NCBI RefSeq assembly: GCF_001949145.1
Contig: NW_019091425.1
Span: forward strand, 158,575 to 222,574
Origin: Acanthaster planci
Taxonomy: Eukaryota > Echinodermata > Asteroidea > Valvatida > Acanthasteridae
Length of the DNA stretch: 64,000 nucleotides
Reading direction: 5' to 3'
The notes under the pieces: model-generated
Told to the model about the DNA's origin: nothing
Database searches by the model: none
What the model saw: only the letters and a program-made list of their open reading frames with translations
Shown: piece after piece, positions 35,101-45,887 of the stretch
How positions within the stretch are numbered: the stretch's first letter is position 1
Layout of the letters: each line of letters begins with the position of its first letter
Made by a program: the position numbers and the translations under genes

Positions 35101-35663
35101 AGCAGGCCATGGCAAAAGAGTTGGCCTCTGTTTATGAGGATCCTAGCCTCTCGATCATCCTACCGAGAGCTACATTCCTGGACGCTCGCTACAAGAAGCT
35201 TCCTTTCTTCAGTGAGGAGCAGAGGGTGGCCATCCAAGAGGAGATCGCCAAAGAGATAATGCTTCTGACGGACAACAAGGTTATGGAAGATGCTGCCCAT
35301 GAGGAGCCCCCAGAGAAGAAGCCCATGCACGCTTGGGCCTCCCTGCTGGGGGACATGTTTGACGAGGAGGGCGTGGAGGTCAAGGAGTCGGAGCCCATTG
35401 GGGGAGCCAAGGATGAAATCCGGAGGTACCTGACAGAGCCCCGCCTGGGTCTGGAGGCGGACCCGCTCAAGTGGTGGCAGCAGAACGGTCCCAGGTACCC
35501 ACTACTCTCGGCGGTCGCTATGAAGTATCTCTGCATCCCCTCCACCAGCGTCCCATCAGAGCACCTATTTAGCACAGCAGGCATTGCTATTGCTGCCAAG
35601 AGGTCTCTCCTGGATGCCAAGGATGTCCAGCTGCTTCCATTTCTGAATGCGAACCTGCAGTAA
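29181..35663 (+). CDS. Three-BED zinc finger, hAT-transposase-derived protein (ZBED4/6-like, ~911 aa)
   Basis: The model joins 29181-29183 (ATG only, donor gtaagt), 31397-31714, 32149-32499, 33097-33381 and 33885-35663, all at phase 0. Exons 2, 3 and 4 each encode one BED finger: aromatic S-P-I-W-K-Y-F / S-W-V-W-N-Y-F / S-P-I-W-R-F-F, then C-A-L-C, then H-x(4-5)-H. Exon 5 encodes the transposase-like body (S-I-D-M-W-G-R; P-C-L-G-H-T-L-N) and the C-terminal hAT dimerisation region (Y-P-L-L-S; K-Y-L-C-I-P-S-T-S-V-P-S-E-H-L-F-S). The second catalytic Asp appears lost (V-T-N-N-A where V-T-D-N-A is usual) and the T-R-W-N-S tryptophan segment is absent; a Gln/Asp/Val-rich insert lies before it. With multiple coding introns and no flanking terminal repeats found, this points to a domesticated nuclear DNA-binding regulator. 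The ATG-only first exon and weak exon 4 donor (gtgaac) are the least certain parts. Candidate poly(A) signals are at 35982 and 37085. Confidence 0.82.
31397..31714 (+). CDS. ZBED-like exon 2: BED finger 1
   Basis: The acceptor is ttttttcccacag and the donor is tcg|gtgagt. It gives 106 codons, residues about 2-107 in the model. The BED finger spans about residues 22-76 with C-A-L-C and H-K-H-L-K-G-R-H as zinc ligands. It is followed by a basic linker (G-R-P-S-G-R-R-S) that could be an AT-hook-like or nuclear localisation segment. Confidence 0.85.
31900..32008. repeat. Short inverted repeat in ZBED-like intron
   Basis: gtttgtttca at 31900 pairs with tgaaacaaac ending at 32008. About 23 of the outer 30 positions match when the arms are aligned. 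It may be a small MITE remnant. Confidence 0.4.
32149..32499 (+). CDS. ZBED-like exon 3: BED finger 2
   Basis: The acceptor is tgtccttcag and the donor is ctg|gtgagt, giving 117 codons. The finger shows S-W-V-W-N-Y-F, C-A-L-C and R-N-H-I-R-M-V-H. Base composition is strongly GC-rich against the flanking introns. An acidic Glu/Gln-rich linker follows. Confidence 0.85.
33097..33381 (+). CDS. ZBED-like exon 4: BED finger 3
   Basis: The acceptor is tttttcccccctcag, giving 95 codons. The finger shows S-P-I-W-R-F-F-G-F, C-A-L-C-G-K and R-N-H-L-D-H-K-H. The proposed donor gag|gtgaac is below consensus; if it is not used, translation continues only to a stop at 33430, giving a short protein with three fingers and no transposase body. 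Confidence 0.8.
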
Positions 35664-35981
35664 TTTAAGAAGACTTTAAAGAGATGCACGATTCGGCCGT
35701 CACTTTCAGTGATTCTGCTATTTGCAAACTCTGTGAGACACTGCGGTGTTCTGGGTTATGATACCGACTACTCAGACAAATCTTTGTAGCGTGTGAGCTC
35801 TCATGGACTACACAGCCTTGCGTCAAATCTTGCATAGCTTGGCAGGATGATTTTCACCATTTCTTTGGAATTCTCTTGAATTCCTGGGACATTTTTCAAG
35901 ATTTCTCCTGCTGCAAAACTTGGAAAAACCTGTAAAATGGCAGTGTTTTCTTTTTCCCGTGAACTTACCAAGGGAAGAAGG

Positions 35982-35987
35982 AATAAA
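35982..35987 (+). terminator. Candidate poly(A) signal for ZBED-like gene
   Basis: AATAAA about 320 bases after the stop codon. A second AATAAA is at 37085-37090; use of the second would place MITE copy 2 inside the 3' untranslated region. Confidence 0.35.
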
Positions 35988-36303
35988 GTTGAAACTCTGA
36001 ATCTCACTTTCACATTTGAACCTCTATTGGGTTTCAGTTTAGCCTGCCACGGCTGCCATCAACTTGAACTGGGATTTCTTGACTTGTCTTTATGTAGCAT
36101 GTCAGAATGGTTTAACAATCTCTTTTTACTGATATGGACGATGGAATTCCTGTAAATATTTCAGATATGTGTTTCTGATAATGTCCTCGCCTGATATGAA
36201 AGTCTAAATGTTCCAGTGTATATATTTTGTGAGCTAGTGCAGCCTCAGTAAGACCATCTTGGCAGGTCATTTTTATTTGCCAAGTTGTATATAGTATGGT
36301 TCT

Positions 36304-36728
36304 TTAACCCCTTTGCGACAGATGACAGTAAGAGCCACCGTAAAAATTGACTCCCTCAGCCCGCTTTTCAGCTATTATTCTCGGCCCATGCTCGTGCAAA
36401 CATGGTGAAAGAAGGCATACCCTGGCTCTTGTTATATATGGTGATTGGCCTTTGTGTGTTGCCAAGAAATGAAAAGGCCAAATTTGCATCATAATCATCA
36501 GCTTCACAGTAGTCCCCACTTTGAAAAGAGGCAACGGGAATGTGGAAGCGTGAGTAGAGCCGCATGCCACCGAACAATGAGCCTTTTCACTGTGTAATTC
36601 CAAGTGTGCAGAGCACGCAGGGCCACAAACCGAGAATTTGCGGTTTAGCAGGTGGCCTTCATGGCCAAGGGAGGCTGGAATTCTCGGAGTCGGCTTTCAG
36701 AAAAAAGTTCCCATCGTCAAGGGGTTAA
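36304..36728. mobile_element. piggyBac-like MITE, copy 2 (most complete)
   Basis: The element 36308-36724 is flanked by TTAA on both sides (36304-36307 and 36725-36728). Termini are CCCCTTTGCGACAG at the left and AAGGGG at the right. The interior matches copy 1 and copy 3 over almost the whole length. It lies downstream of the ZBED-like stop, between two candidate poly(A) signals. Confidence 0.78.
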
Positions 36729-37776
36729 TCTCTGACCAGATATGAAAACAGTAGAATCATAACAGTTAACACTTATGCACTTCTTATATTAATGCATTTG
36801 TTTTACTTGTGCTATGTTGATTTTTTTATTTTATTTTTTTTTCTTGCATTCTTTGCGTAGAAGAATTGTCTTCAGTTGAACTGTCCTTTTTCAAATCTTG
36901 GATTATATCCATTTGGAAAACTTTGTAAAGAGTGCTTCAAATTTTTTGAAATGACAAGTGAAATAGAACTTTACATTATCTTCTTTGTGTAATTATTAGT
37001 GGCAAGTTTTATGTTTGGTTTGTGTGAGTTTTTATTGAGGTAAGGGGTTATACATCAGCAGTTTTATTGTCCAAAACCATTTGGAATAAAACATTCACCT
37101 GGCCAGTTTTTCTGTGGCATTGTCTAATCTTTCAGAGTAAATTTACGGTGCTGGGAGACTCAGTGCCAGATCATCAGAATATTGGGGAGTGACTCAGTTT
37201 AGAAGACTACATTGTACCTGACAGATGGTTAAAATTTTTCGCTTGTCCTGTATCAGATACTATGTATCTTGGAAGAGCTTGAATTTCTTAAAATTGAACA
37301 AATTGGAATACTTTGAATTTTGAATCTGGGGGAAATAAACTGACATCCTCAGCACACAAGGTAGACATGGACGGGAAGAGACTGAGCTGTTATGAATGAA
37401 ACCCAGGATTCAGTTCATTTTGTGAAGGAGCTTTTGAACAGGTGTTCAAGTGCACGTCTGTAGAGATGGTAGGAAATCTCCGATATTGTTGGAAAACGTC
37501 CTGCCAGTTGGACGGAGACGTTTTGGACTTGTTTCCATTTCTCGCCAGCAGTCATGACTCAGTTGCAACCTTGCAGTATACATGTACCATGAATTTTTGG
37601 AGGCATTGCTACTGTGATGTCACGGAGGCAGCGTAACTCACAACACAATAATAATGTCACCTAATTTGTTCAAGGTCAAAGTAGATCACCCGGCTTACTA
37701 ATGCATTGCATGTTACATGTAATAATTAGTTTTAAAAGTGTACTTACAAGTTCCAAATATTCATTCATTCTGCTGC

Positions 37777-38165
37777 TTAAAAATTGAGATCCTCAGCCCG
37801 CTTTTCAGCTATTATTCTCGGCCCACGCTCAAGCGAACATGGTGACAGAAGGCAGACCCTGGCTCTTGTGTATACGGTAATTGGTCTTTGTGTGTAGCCC
37901 AGAAATGAAAAGACCGATTTTGCATAATAATCACCAGCTTCACAATAGTCCCCACTTTGAAAAGAGGCAACGGGAATGTGGAAGCTTGAGTAGAGCCGCA
38001 TGCCACTGAACAATCAGCCTTTTCACCGTGTAATTCAAAGCGTGCAGAGCACGCTGGGCCACAAACCGAGAATTTGCGGTTTGGCAGGTGGCCTTCGTGG
38101 CCAAGCGAGGCTGGAATTCTTGGAGTCGGCTTTCGGAAAGAAATTTCCTGCCGAGAAGGGGTTAA
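37777..38165. mobile_element. piggyBac-like MITE, copy 3 (left end missing)
   Basis: The right end is intact (ends gaaggggTTAA at 38165). The left terminus is lost: similarity begins at aaattgagatcctcagcccg directly after a TTAA at 37777. About 20-35 terminal bases seen in the other copies are absent. Confidence 0.72.
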
Positions 38166-39113
38166 GGTGCTGTGGCCAGGCCACTAGACCATTTTCTGCC
38201 ACCGATATTTGGGCACATCTACATGTATCTATGCTCTTGCAGTTGCTCATTTTCACCAGTTGATAGAGACAAGCACAGGTAAAATGATAAATGCCCAAGG
38301 TTGCAAAGTAGCTGCTGGATTTGAATCCCCCACATGCATTTGAGAGCCCCAAAGGATCCATTGCTTCACAGAGTTGCCTCATAAATGAGCTCATGATGGA
38401 GTGTGAAAGCTTGTTGTCTGAATTTTCACCATGTTTAGAGAATGGAGTAACCCTACTCACCTGCGCTCTTTAGCCTTGGATGTATCGTCAGTCCAAAATC
38501 CTATAGCTTCCCCTGTGGAAAACTTGGATACAGCCTCAATCCTCAAAAATCATCTATTATTTCTTGAACGCTGTTCCTTGGAGGGACTACCCAGGCATGC
38601 AACTTTTTTTCAGATTAGTAGATTTCCTCCTTTTTCACTTCACACTCGTGCCACTGAAAAAAGTCTTGTAAATATCTGAATTTCCTTGTTTTTTGTCCAA
38701 GTAAAAATTGCATGACTGATGACCACTGTCTCAATACTTCAAAATCCTGTGGCAATTCATTTCATTACGCGTAGGCAGTGCAAATGTTGTCCAAAGGCAA
38801 TGTGTGTGAATGATTTCATGTACATGGATCATCTAGGCCTGAACCTATGCACAGCAGAGCATAAACAACACAAGGTATAACCCAAGACCTTGACACAAAG
38901 AATCCACAGTCAGGCTCAGTCCTCTAAAATCCTCCAAAATTGCCCATAGAATATTAGATTTTTAGGGCATTTAGGGAAGTTAGGGCCAATGAGGAGTTTA
39001 AAGCAGCCACTTCGGAGAGTTGTTGCCTTCCAAACAGTTACAGAGTAGGAGCGCTTTTGCAAGAAGACCAAAAGTTGCATGGTTATCTTATTCATTTTGT
39101 TTCCTGACAGGCG

Positions 39114-42100
39114 ATGTACGTCCTCTTTGAGCACGCGTCCGGCTACGGACTGTTCTCAGTGGTGGAGTTTGAGGAGATCTCCATGCTTCACAGCCAGGTG
39201 GAGAAGAGTGTGACAGAGTTTGGCAAGTTTGCCTCCCTGGTGAAACTGCACGCATTTGCCCCGTTCAAGTCAGGAGCCAATGCCCTGGACAACATCAACA
39301 GCATATCAGAAGGTAAGAGTGTTAGTCTGTAATGGAATGTTACTGACGTGCAATTAGACATGGGGCAATTTCACGTAAAAATGCCAATACACAACGTGTC
39401 ACTTTGGAGCTTTTTGGCATCAGCTCAAGAACAGCAGTATGAGGTCATGAAAGTGTTTGAAGTTATTTCAATGTCTCTCCCCCAGGCATTATGCATGATG
39501 ACCTACGCCTGTTCCTTGAGACGAACCTCCCGGAATCCCCCAAGAAGAGGAAGAAGATCACGTTGGGGGTGGGAGACAGCAAAATAGGGGCAGCCATACA
39601 GGAGGCCCTGGGCATACCCTGCCAGTCAGCAGGGGTGGTGGGGGAAATACTCAGAGGTAAGGTGCGCTCCTGTGTTCCCAAGATCATGGGTTCCAGTACA
39701 GCCACTGGCAAATCCTCTGTTGTGTGTCTAGCTGGTGCCTTGGCTCAAGGCTGGATGGCACGTGATGGGGTTTTGCCGGACCTGTGAGAACTGGACTACA
39801 TACAGCATTGTCAAGTTCTCATCCAATAGAAGTTGACATGAGAACCAATGATTGCCCAGAAACCTTTTTTATAATATTGGTGTTGGTGTGTGGTTGCACC
39901 ATGTACTTGTCGTTATCTTCAAGAAGAGGGTCAGTTCTCTCGTGAAGGCCACTCTTGTCTGCGTAGTCTTATTCTGAAGTAGGGCTGGGGTTTACACCTG
40001 TCTGTGTGAGAACCTTTTTCTAACATTCAGTTCCGTTCTCCACGTGCCAGGGCTGCGCTACCACTTCCACAAGATGATCAAAGGGCTGACCGCCCAGGCG
40101 GAGTCCAAGGCCCAGCTGGGCCTGGGCCACAGCTACTCCCGGTGCAAGGTCAAGTTCAATGTCCATCGGGTGGACAACATGATCATCCAGTCCATCAGCT
40201 TGCTGGACCAGCTGGACAAAGACGTCAACACCTTCTCCATGAGAATCAAGTCAGTAGCCACTGGTGCCGTTGGGAGTGTGACCCCATCCCACAAAATGCG
40301 TCTTACGGCCATTTTGTTTATTAAAGTTACTCTGTTTTGGTTTGCATGGGAAAGGGCACTCTGTGCTCTCTGGTGTATCGCTCAGTCCGGCATACTCATG
40401 AGAATAGACATTATTTGAAAAATGTGACCTGTCACCACAAAATGAGCTGGAAGTCGGAATTTTCAAAAATTGAAACATTTGTTTTTTTTAATTCAGCAGA
40501 AAATAGCTTTCCAGTGGTAAGGTGACAATGTGACATAATTCTGGCAGCTTTGCGTCTGACATTGTTTCAACATTTCTGACCAGGCATGAATAATGCTATC
40601 ATCGAAATAGCCAAGAAAATCACATTTTTAAATATATGATTCAGAGAAACATTTGGAATTACACAGAAAGCGGGTTACTCTTTCCAAAAATTCCAGCCCC
40701 CCTAAAGAAAATTGACCTCCACTTCAATATGACTTGGAACCCTTGAAATAAGTAAAAGCGGGATGTGAGTTAATGCCTATTTTGTGTGCATAGAGTGTGC
40801 AAAGAGTGCATATCTTGGACTGCTGAGTCCGAATTTTGGCCACTGAGTATCTCCCGCAAAAGTTTAGACATATGGACTGCCTCTTGCATTTGTTGACATT
40901 TACTGTTTAAATAAACATTGTTTTATGTTCTGGTTTCTCTTCAAGAGAGTGGTACTCCTATCACTTTCCCGAGCTGGTCAAGCTGGTCACCGACAATACC
41001 ATGTACGCCCAGGTGGCCCACTTTGTCAAGAATCGCAAGGATCTGACAGACGACAGCTTGGAAAAGCTGGAGGAGATTGTGATGGACAGCGCCAAGGCCA
41101 AGGCAATCCTGGATGCCGCCCGCTCCTCCATGGGTAAACTGTCATACCCTTATCGGGGAAAGATTACGGAGTGTCAGGGAAGTTCAGTGCTAGAGCCCTT
41201 ATTGTGTTAGGGGAAATCTTGCAAGTCTGGGAAGTCCAGTGTAAGAGTCACTGTTGTGTCTGGGAATATCTGGGAAGTGTAGTAACTCCAGCACAAGACT
41301 GTGTAGTGTCAGGGAAAAGTCTGGAAAGACATGCAATTCCAGAACGAAAGTAGAAATGATGTTAGAAAAATAGTATCAGCCACAGTCATTGGCCGAAGTG
41401 TTACTCCCTGGGTTTCAGGGAAAATCCGGAAGTCTCGGGAAATGTGATGTAAGAGTCCACATGGTACCAGGGAAACTCTGGCAAATGGTGGAAGTTTTTA
41501 GTGCTTTGCATCGTAGGGAAAACCTGGAATGTCCAGATTCTATAATTCAAACTCTGTGCCAGTTGACTATTCAGTATTACAAGTGTTTTCACTTTTCATT
41601 TGCTCCAGTTTTATTGTGTCTGAAATAATTGTCAGCGGCTGGCTTTGGCAGAAGACCGATTTCATTGCATCAGAGTAAATCTGGTACCTCATTTGTTTTG
41701 CAAGGTCCACTGCAACAGTTAAAGACAAAAAAAATTGTAAAATGTGTTTGCATGACTGTCAAATCCAAAGAGCTTTATTTTTCTTTTGTTATGTAATTTG
41801 AAAAGTGAATTTTCATTTTCACATATTTCCTTGTTCCAGTTATATTGTGCATTGGTCAGGGATTCTTTCATGTTGAAAGGTTTTTGTTAGGGTCCTCTTG
41901 AATTGGTGTCTTGTGATGATGCCTTGCAGGCATGGACGTATCTCCCATCGATCTGATCAACATCGAGCGGTTTGCCACCCGGGTGATCGCGCTGCACGAC
42001 TATCGTAAAAGCCTCCACGCCTACTTGCAAGAGAAGATGCACAATGTGGCCCCCAACCTCTCGGTGCTCATCGGGGAGCAGGTGAGATGGTTACTTTGAA

Positions 42101-45100
42101 AAATTCTGCGTTTGGGGATGCACATTGAAGTATTTAAGTATAAGTTGTGATACGCTCAATAGGACCTGCAAGGACCATACAGGTCCTTGCAGGTTCTATT
42201 GAGTGTATCACAAGTCATCCAGTCTGAAGCTGGGATGCAAGCCTTTCAAAAAGACCAAGAAAAAATCATTGCTTTGTCATTGTTTTCCCTGTTGCTTAAG
42301 ACTGGACTTGTGAAAGAATTTGTGACAGGACTACAACGCTGGTATTTAGTTGTTCTCTTTGCTGACAAACTTAAAGGTGTTTTTTTTTTCACACAACCCT
42401 AAAAAATGCACCATAAACTTAACCTTAAATGTACTTGCAACCCAAGTGGGGTACCAAATAGTTCTAATATAGGAATATAAAGTTGTACAAAAGTGAGTTT
42501 AAGAAAACATTGCCAGTATTGGTGCTTGCCAGGAGTTAATGAGAAACTTCACAAGTTTACCACAGTTGGACACCGATTGAGACAATAATGTGGGTGTTGA
42601 ATTTTAATCTAACCCCCCCCCACACACACACCGTTTCTTTCTTTCTCCAGGTTGGAGCCCGACTAATATCCAAGGCAGGTAGCCTTACAAACCTGGCCAA
42701 GTACCCCGCCTCTACTGTTCAGATTTTAGGAGCAGAGAAAGCCCTGTTCAGGTAAGGCTATTTTCTCTGACAGTTGAACAACTGTTATTTTCTAGAGGCC
42801 CTGGAAGCATCCACAAACAGCTTTGAGCCAATTGTTTGGACATTTTAAGCAGAATCGTTTTTGCTCTGTGAAATGTGGATCTAACCTGTGGAACGGTAGC
42901 TTGAATTGCACACTAGCTTCTATGATAACCTGAGAATATCCAGCAATAGAACTACAACATGATGATGTAATGCAGTGTTTAGCGCGGTGCATTGTGGGTG
43001 AAAGGTGGGGATGTTGCAGGAACGAGTTGACGTGACACGTTGTGTGTAACGTATACTATATTGCGTGTGTATCGACCTGACATGAAAAAAATGTTAAAAT
43101 CCTGATTATCGTCCAAAATACTCCATATGAACTGCATTGTGTTTATCAAGTACTCAACGAATGCCAGAACTGCATTTTTTTTTCCCTGCAACATCCCCAC
43201 CTTTCACCCACAATGCACCACAGTAAACACTGCATTACGTCATTATGTTGTAGGTCTATTAATTATGCTAGAACCCCCTCTTGACCTCCAGATTTTGACC
43301 AATCAGCATACGTGTATTATGGGCCTTTGGCAGGAAACTGTGACATATATCAAACAAATGTGGTCAGCTGACATCTATTAATTAATTATTAATATGATTT
43401 GTATAAATCCTTGGTGTCAACGGAGCGGTAATGAAAGTCTCTACATATCACCAAGTATGGTCTTACTGTTTTTTCCAACGGGCCAACTTGGCAAAGATTC
43501 CATGTAATCCTCACCCCAAGCATACACCACAAGCCTGTAGACTCCCATTGGCCAGACCCCAACCACTGCAGAGTAATGAGTGTTGAAAGATCAGTAACCC
43601 CAAGATGCCCATATGACCGGGAAATGACCTGGTAGTAAAAATCATTCACCTCTCTGCTCGGAGTTATTTGGGGGGGTGTAGCTACAAACTACTTCCACAG
43701 CAGCATAATGAATTGTAGTTTGACCTGAGGGATGTATTGGCTACGCTACCATAAAAAAAACAGTTGTACCGGTTCAGGCATGACCGGGGAACTCCAGGAA
43801 TTGACGTGGTGATGATTTTCTCCGCTTGGAGAAAAGGTCCCCCTTATTTTGGCATTGCGGCTCCGAGAGTTCTGCGGCATTTAGACATTCTGCTCAAAAT
43901 GGCATTACAAAAACTTTGCATGCCAAAAACAAACAAACACGCACACATATGTCAGAAAATGTTTGAGCCGCAGCTGGCTAGGTTGAAGAGTGGATGATAT
44001 TCATTCATAGAACCCAGCACTATCTCCAGTCAACCCAATGTGCCCAAGGAGCTTCGTAAAGATTGAGAGAATCACTGAAACTACACCTTTACTTGGTGTT
44101 TTTTAGAGCCTTGAAGACCCGTGGTAACACACCCAAGTATGGCCTCATCTTCCACTCCACATTCATCGGCCGAGCCAGCCAGAAGAACAAGGGGCGCATC
44201 TCTCGCTACCTGGCCAACAAGTGCTCCATCGCCTCACGGATCGATTGCTTTGCAGGTTGGAGCTTGTCCCAAATATGAGCAAAACTTTTAGTCGTTTAAT
44301 GCACATTGCTAGTTTGGAGAAAGGAAATTGGCTCTTCCAAGTCAGTACAGTTTGGAGTTCTTTCCGAAAGCACAAGCCATGCATAAGAAACCTATTATAG
44401 CAACTAGCAGTTGCTCTATATTTAGCATGCTTTCAGTGCCAAATCTAAGCACTTTACCAATTTTTCCACCAGTTACCGCCTCAGGGTTTGTGAGCCCAGG
44501 ATTTGACTTTCAGCAACACTTTCATGGAGGACATGTCGATATGATTAAATTTCCTGTTAGTCTTGTAAACACACAAGTCCGTGGAAGTAGACCATGTGTC
44601 ATAAATGTCTTACCCAGTGGATCTTGTCTTTCTCAAAGGAGTGTTTTTTGGACGACATGATCCTGGGCCGGAACATTATGAATGAATCCCTGGGTCGAGT
44701 GGTTGACAGTCAGCCCTGGACAGTGTTCCGTTTTCCCTAAACCCAAAGTGGAGTGGCAATTCACTGGAGATTTTTGGTTTTGCTTTTGCTGTTTTATTCC
44801 AGATTTCCCGACGACCGTGTTTGGTGAGAAGCTCAAGGACCAAGTGGAAGAGCGCCTATCTTTCTACGAGACGAGAGAACCTCCCCGGAAGAACATCGAT
44901 GTCATGGTGGAAGCCGTGAAAGAGGTAGGGTGGTTGAGATGTACAGAGAAATGAAAAAGGTTTCAGCACTTCCTGTTCTTATTTGCTCACATTCTTTAAA
45001 ATGTCAGTATTCAAGCTAGTTCAGATCAGCTACATTGGAATTTGAGTATCATCATACCTTGAACTGCTTGAAAAAAATGACCTGTAAAGAGTTCCTATCT

Positions 45101-45887
45101 TTTAGCCAATACAAACTATGCCTGGAGTGCCTTGTTGATGTTGGTTTAAGTAAACAGTGCAGTGTGTAATACAACTGAGACAAATCGGGTCAAGAATTAA
45201 CAGTCAAAACATAGTTCGTGATAACTGCATGATTTACCAATTATAGAGTATATGTTTGCATGTTTTGTGTTGTATTCCTTGGCCTACAAGTTTCTAATTG
45301 ACCTGCCAAAATGGTGCATGCCAGTTAGGCTGCTAGGCTGAAGTTACATTCAAAGATCACTTGACTCGTGTGAGGCTTCATTGTCTGGGCTTGCTGAGAA
45401 AGAAATTTGCCAGTGTTTGGGTCCAAATGTGTTCCCCCAGGCCAGAGCTGCAGAAGAAATTGCCACCAAGAAGAGGAAGAAGAAGAACAAGAAGAGGAAG
45501 TCCGAGGCCAACACGGTGTTACAGGAGGAGGCAGTCAACGGGGATGTGGAGGTTGCCATGGCAACAGATGAACCCCCCAAGAAGAAGAAAAAGAAGAGGA
45601 AGTCCGAAGCCAACACGGTGTTACAGGAGGAGGCAGTCAACGGGGATGTGGAGGTTGCCATGGCAACAGATGAACCCCCCAAGAAGAAGAAAAAGAAGCA
45701 CGCTGACAAAGAGAACGAAGAGGGCATGGCAGAGGTTGCCGCGGAGACACAAACACCCAAGAAGGACAAGAAGAAGAAGAAACGCCACTCTGAAGTCGGG
45801 GGCGGGGATGCTGGGCCAGAGGAGCAGATGGAGACTGCCACGCCCAAAACGGATAAGAAGAAGAAAAAGAGAAAGAAGTCCGAGTAA
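39114..45887 (+). CDS. NOP56: NOP56, box C/D snoRNP core protein (nine exons, ~575 aa)
   Basis: Coding exons are 39114-39312, 39486-39656, 40051-40249, 40946-41133, 41930-42081, 42651-42751, 44107-44255, 44803-44924 and 45441-45887; all junction phases agree. The N-terminal NOP5NT domain starts [11 protein letters not shown]. It is followed by G-L-G-H-S-Y-S-R and the coiled-coil segment ([10 protein letters not shown]), then the Nop domain with K-Y-G-L-I-F-H-S and [10 protein letters not shown]. The last exon is a 148-residue KKE-rich tail. NOP56 acts in the nucleolus with fibrillarin, NOP58 and 15.5K to guide rRNA 2'-O-methylation. The length is close to human (594 aa). The start is the first ATG after an acceptor (ctgacag|gcgATG); an upstream exon supplying an earlier start, as in a two-exon N-terminus, cannot be excluded. 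Introns hold several repeats. Confidence 0.95.
40422..40790. mobile_element. Dispersed MITE-like repeat B, copy 1 (NOP56 intron 3)
   Basis: Closely similar to 55582-55978. Shared words include ccacaaaatgagctg, ggaattttcaaaaattgaaa, tttccagtggta, aataatgctat and cttcaatatgactt in the same order. The right end is more diverged in this copy. No coding capacity. Confidence 0.65.
41140..41540. repeat. Degenerate minisatellite in NOP56 intron 4
   Basis: Variants of gtcagggaaaatctggaagt and ccagtgtaagagtc recur about every 60-70 bases through this stretch, for example near 41174, 41227, 41309, 41416 and 41469. The units are strongly diverged. Confidence 0.5.
42145..42213 (+). repeat. Near-perfect 32-bp hairpin in NOP56 intron 5
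   Basis: The left arm 42145-42176 (begins ttgtgatacgctcaat) and the right arm 42182-42213 are reverse complements, except at two positions that become G-U pairs in plus-strand RNA. The loop is five bases (ataca). As intronic RNA of NOP56 it would be a fully paired stem. It could be a microRNA-like hairpin, an RNA-editing substrate or a small palindromic insertion. Confidence 0.85.
42952..43253. repeat. Foldback element with ~69-bp inverted arms (NOP56 intron 6)
   Basis: The left arm 42952-43020 (begins ctacaacatgatgatgtaat) is matched by the reverse complement of 43185-43253 with only about six mismatches. The spacer is about 165 bases. No coding sequence. It resembles a foldback/MITE element. 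Confidence 0.75.
45476..45696 (+). repeat. 102-bp tandem duplication inside NOP56 tail coding sequence
   Basis: The segment from agaggaagtccga (about 45492) repeats 102 bases later (tccga at 45501 and 45603). Only one silent difference (gag/gaa) was noticed over the unit. It adds 34 codons containing one K-rich block and one acidic block ([15 protein letters not shown]), so the reading frame is kept. Confidence 0.9.

Noticed and set aside
43389-43649. 86-codon minus-strand frame in NOP56 intron 6
   Set aside because: No similarity recognised and it lies next to a foldback element; probably repeat-derived.
39313-45440. Box C/D snoRNAs expected in NOP56 introns
   Set aside because: I scanned the introns for RTGATGA and CTGA at suitable spacing. 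Candidates near 41916, 43811 and 45131 fail on spacing, box match or terminal stem, so none is called. A covariance search could still find one.
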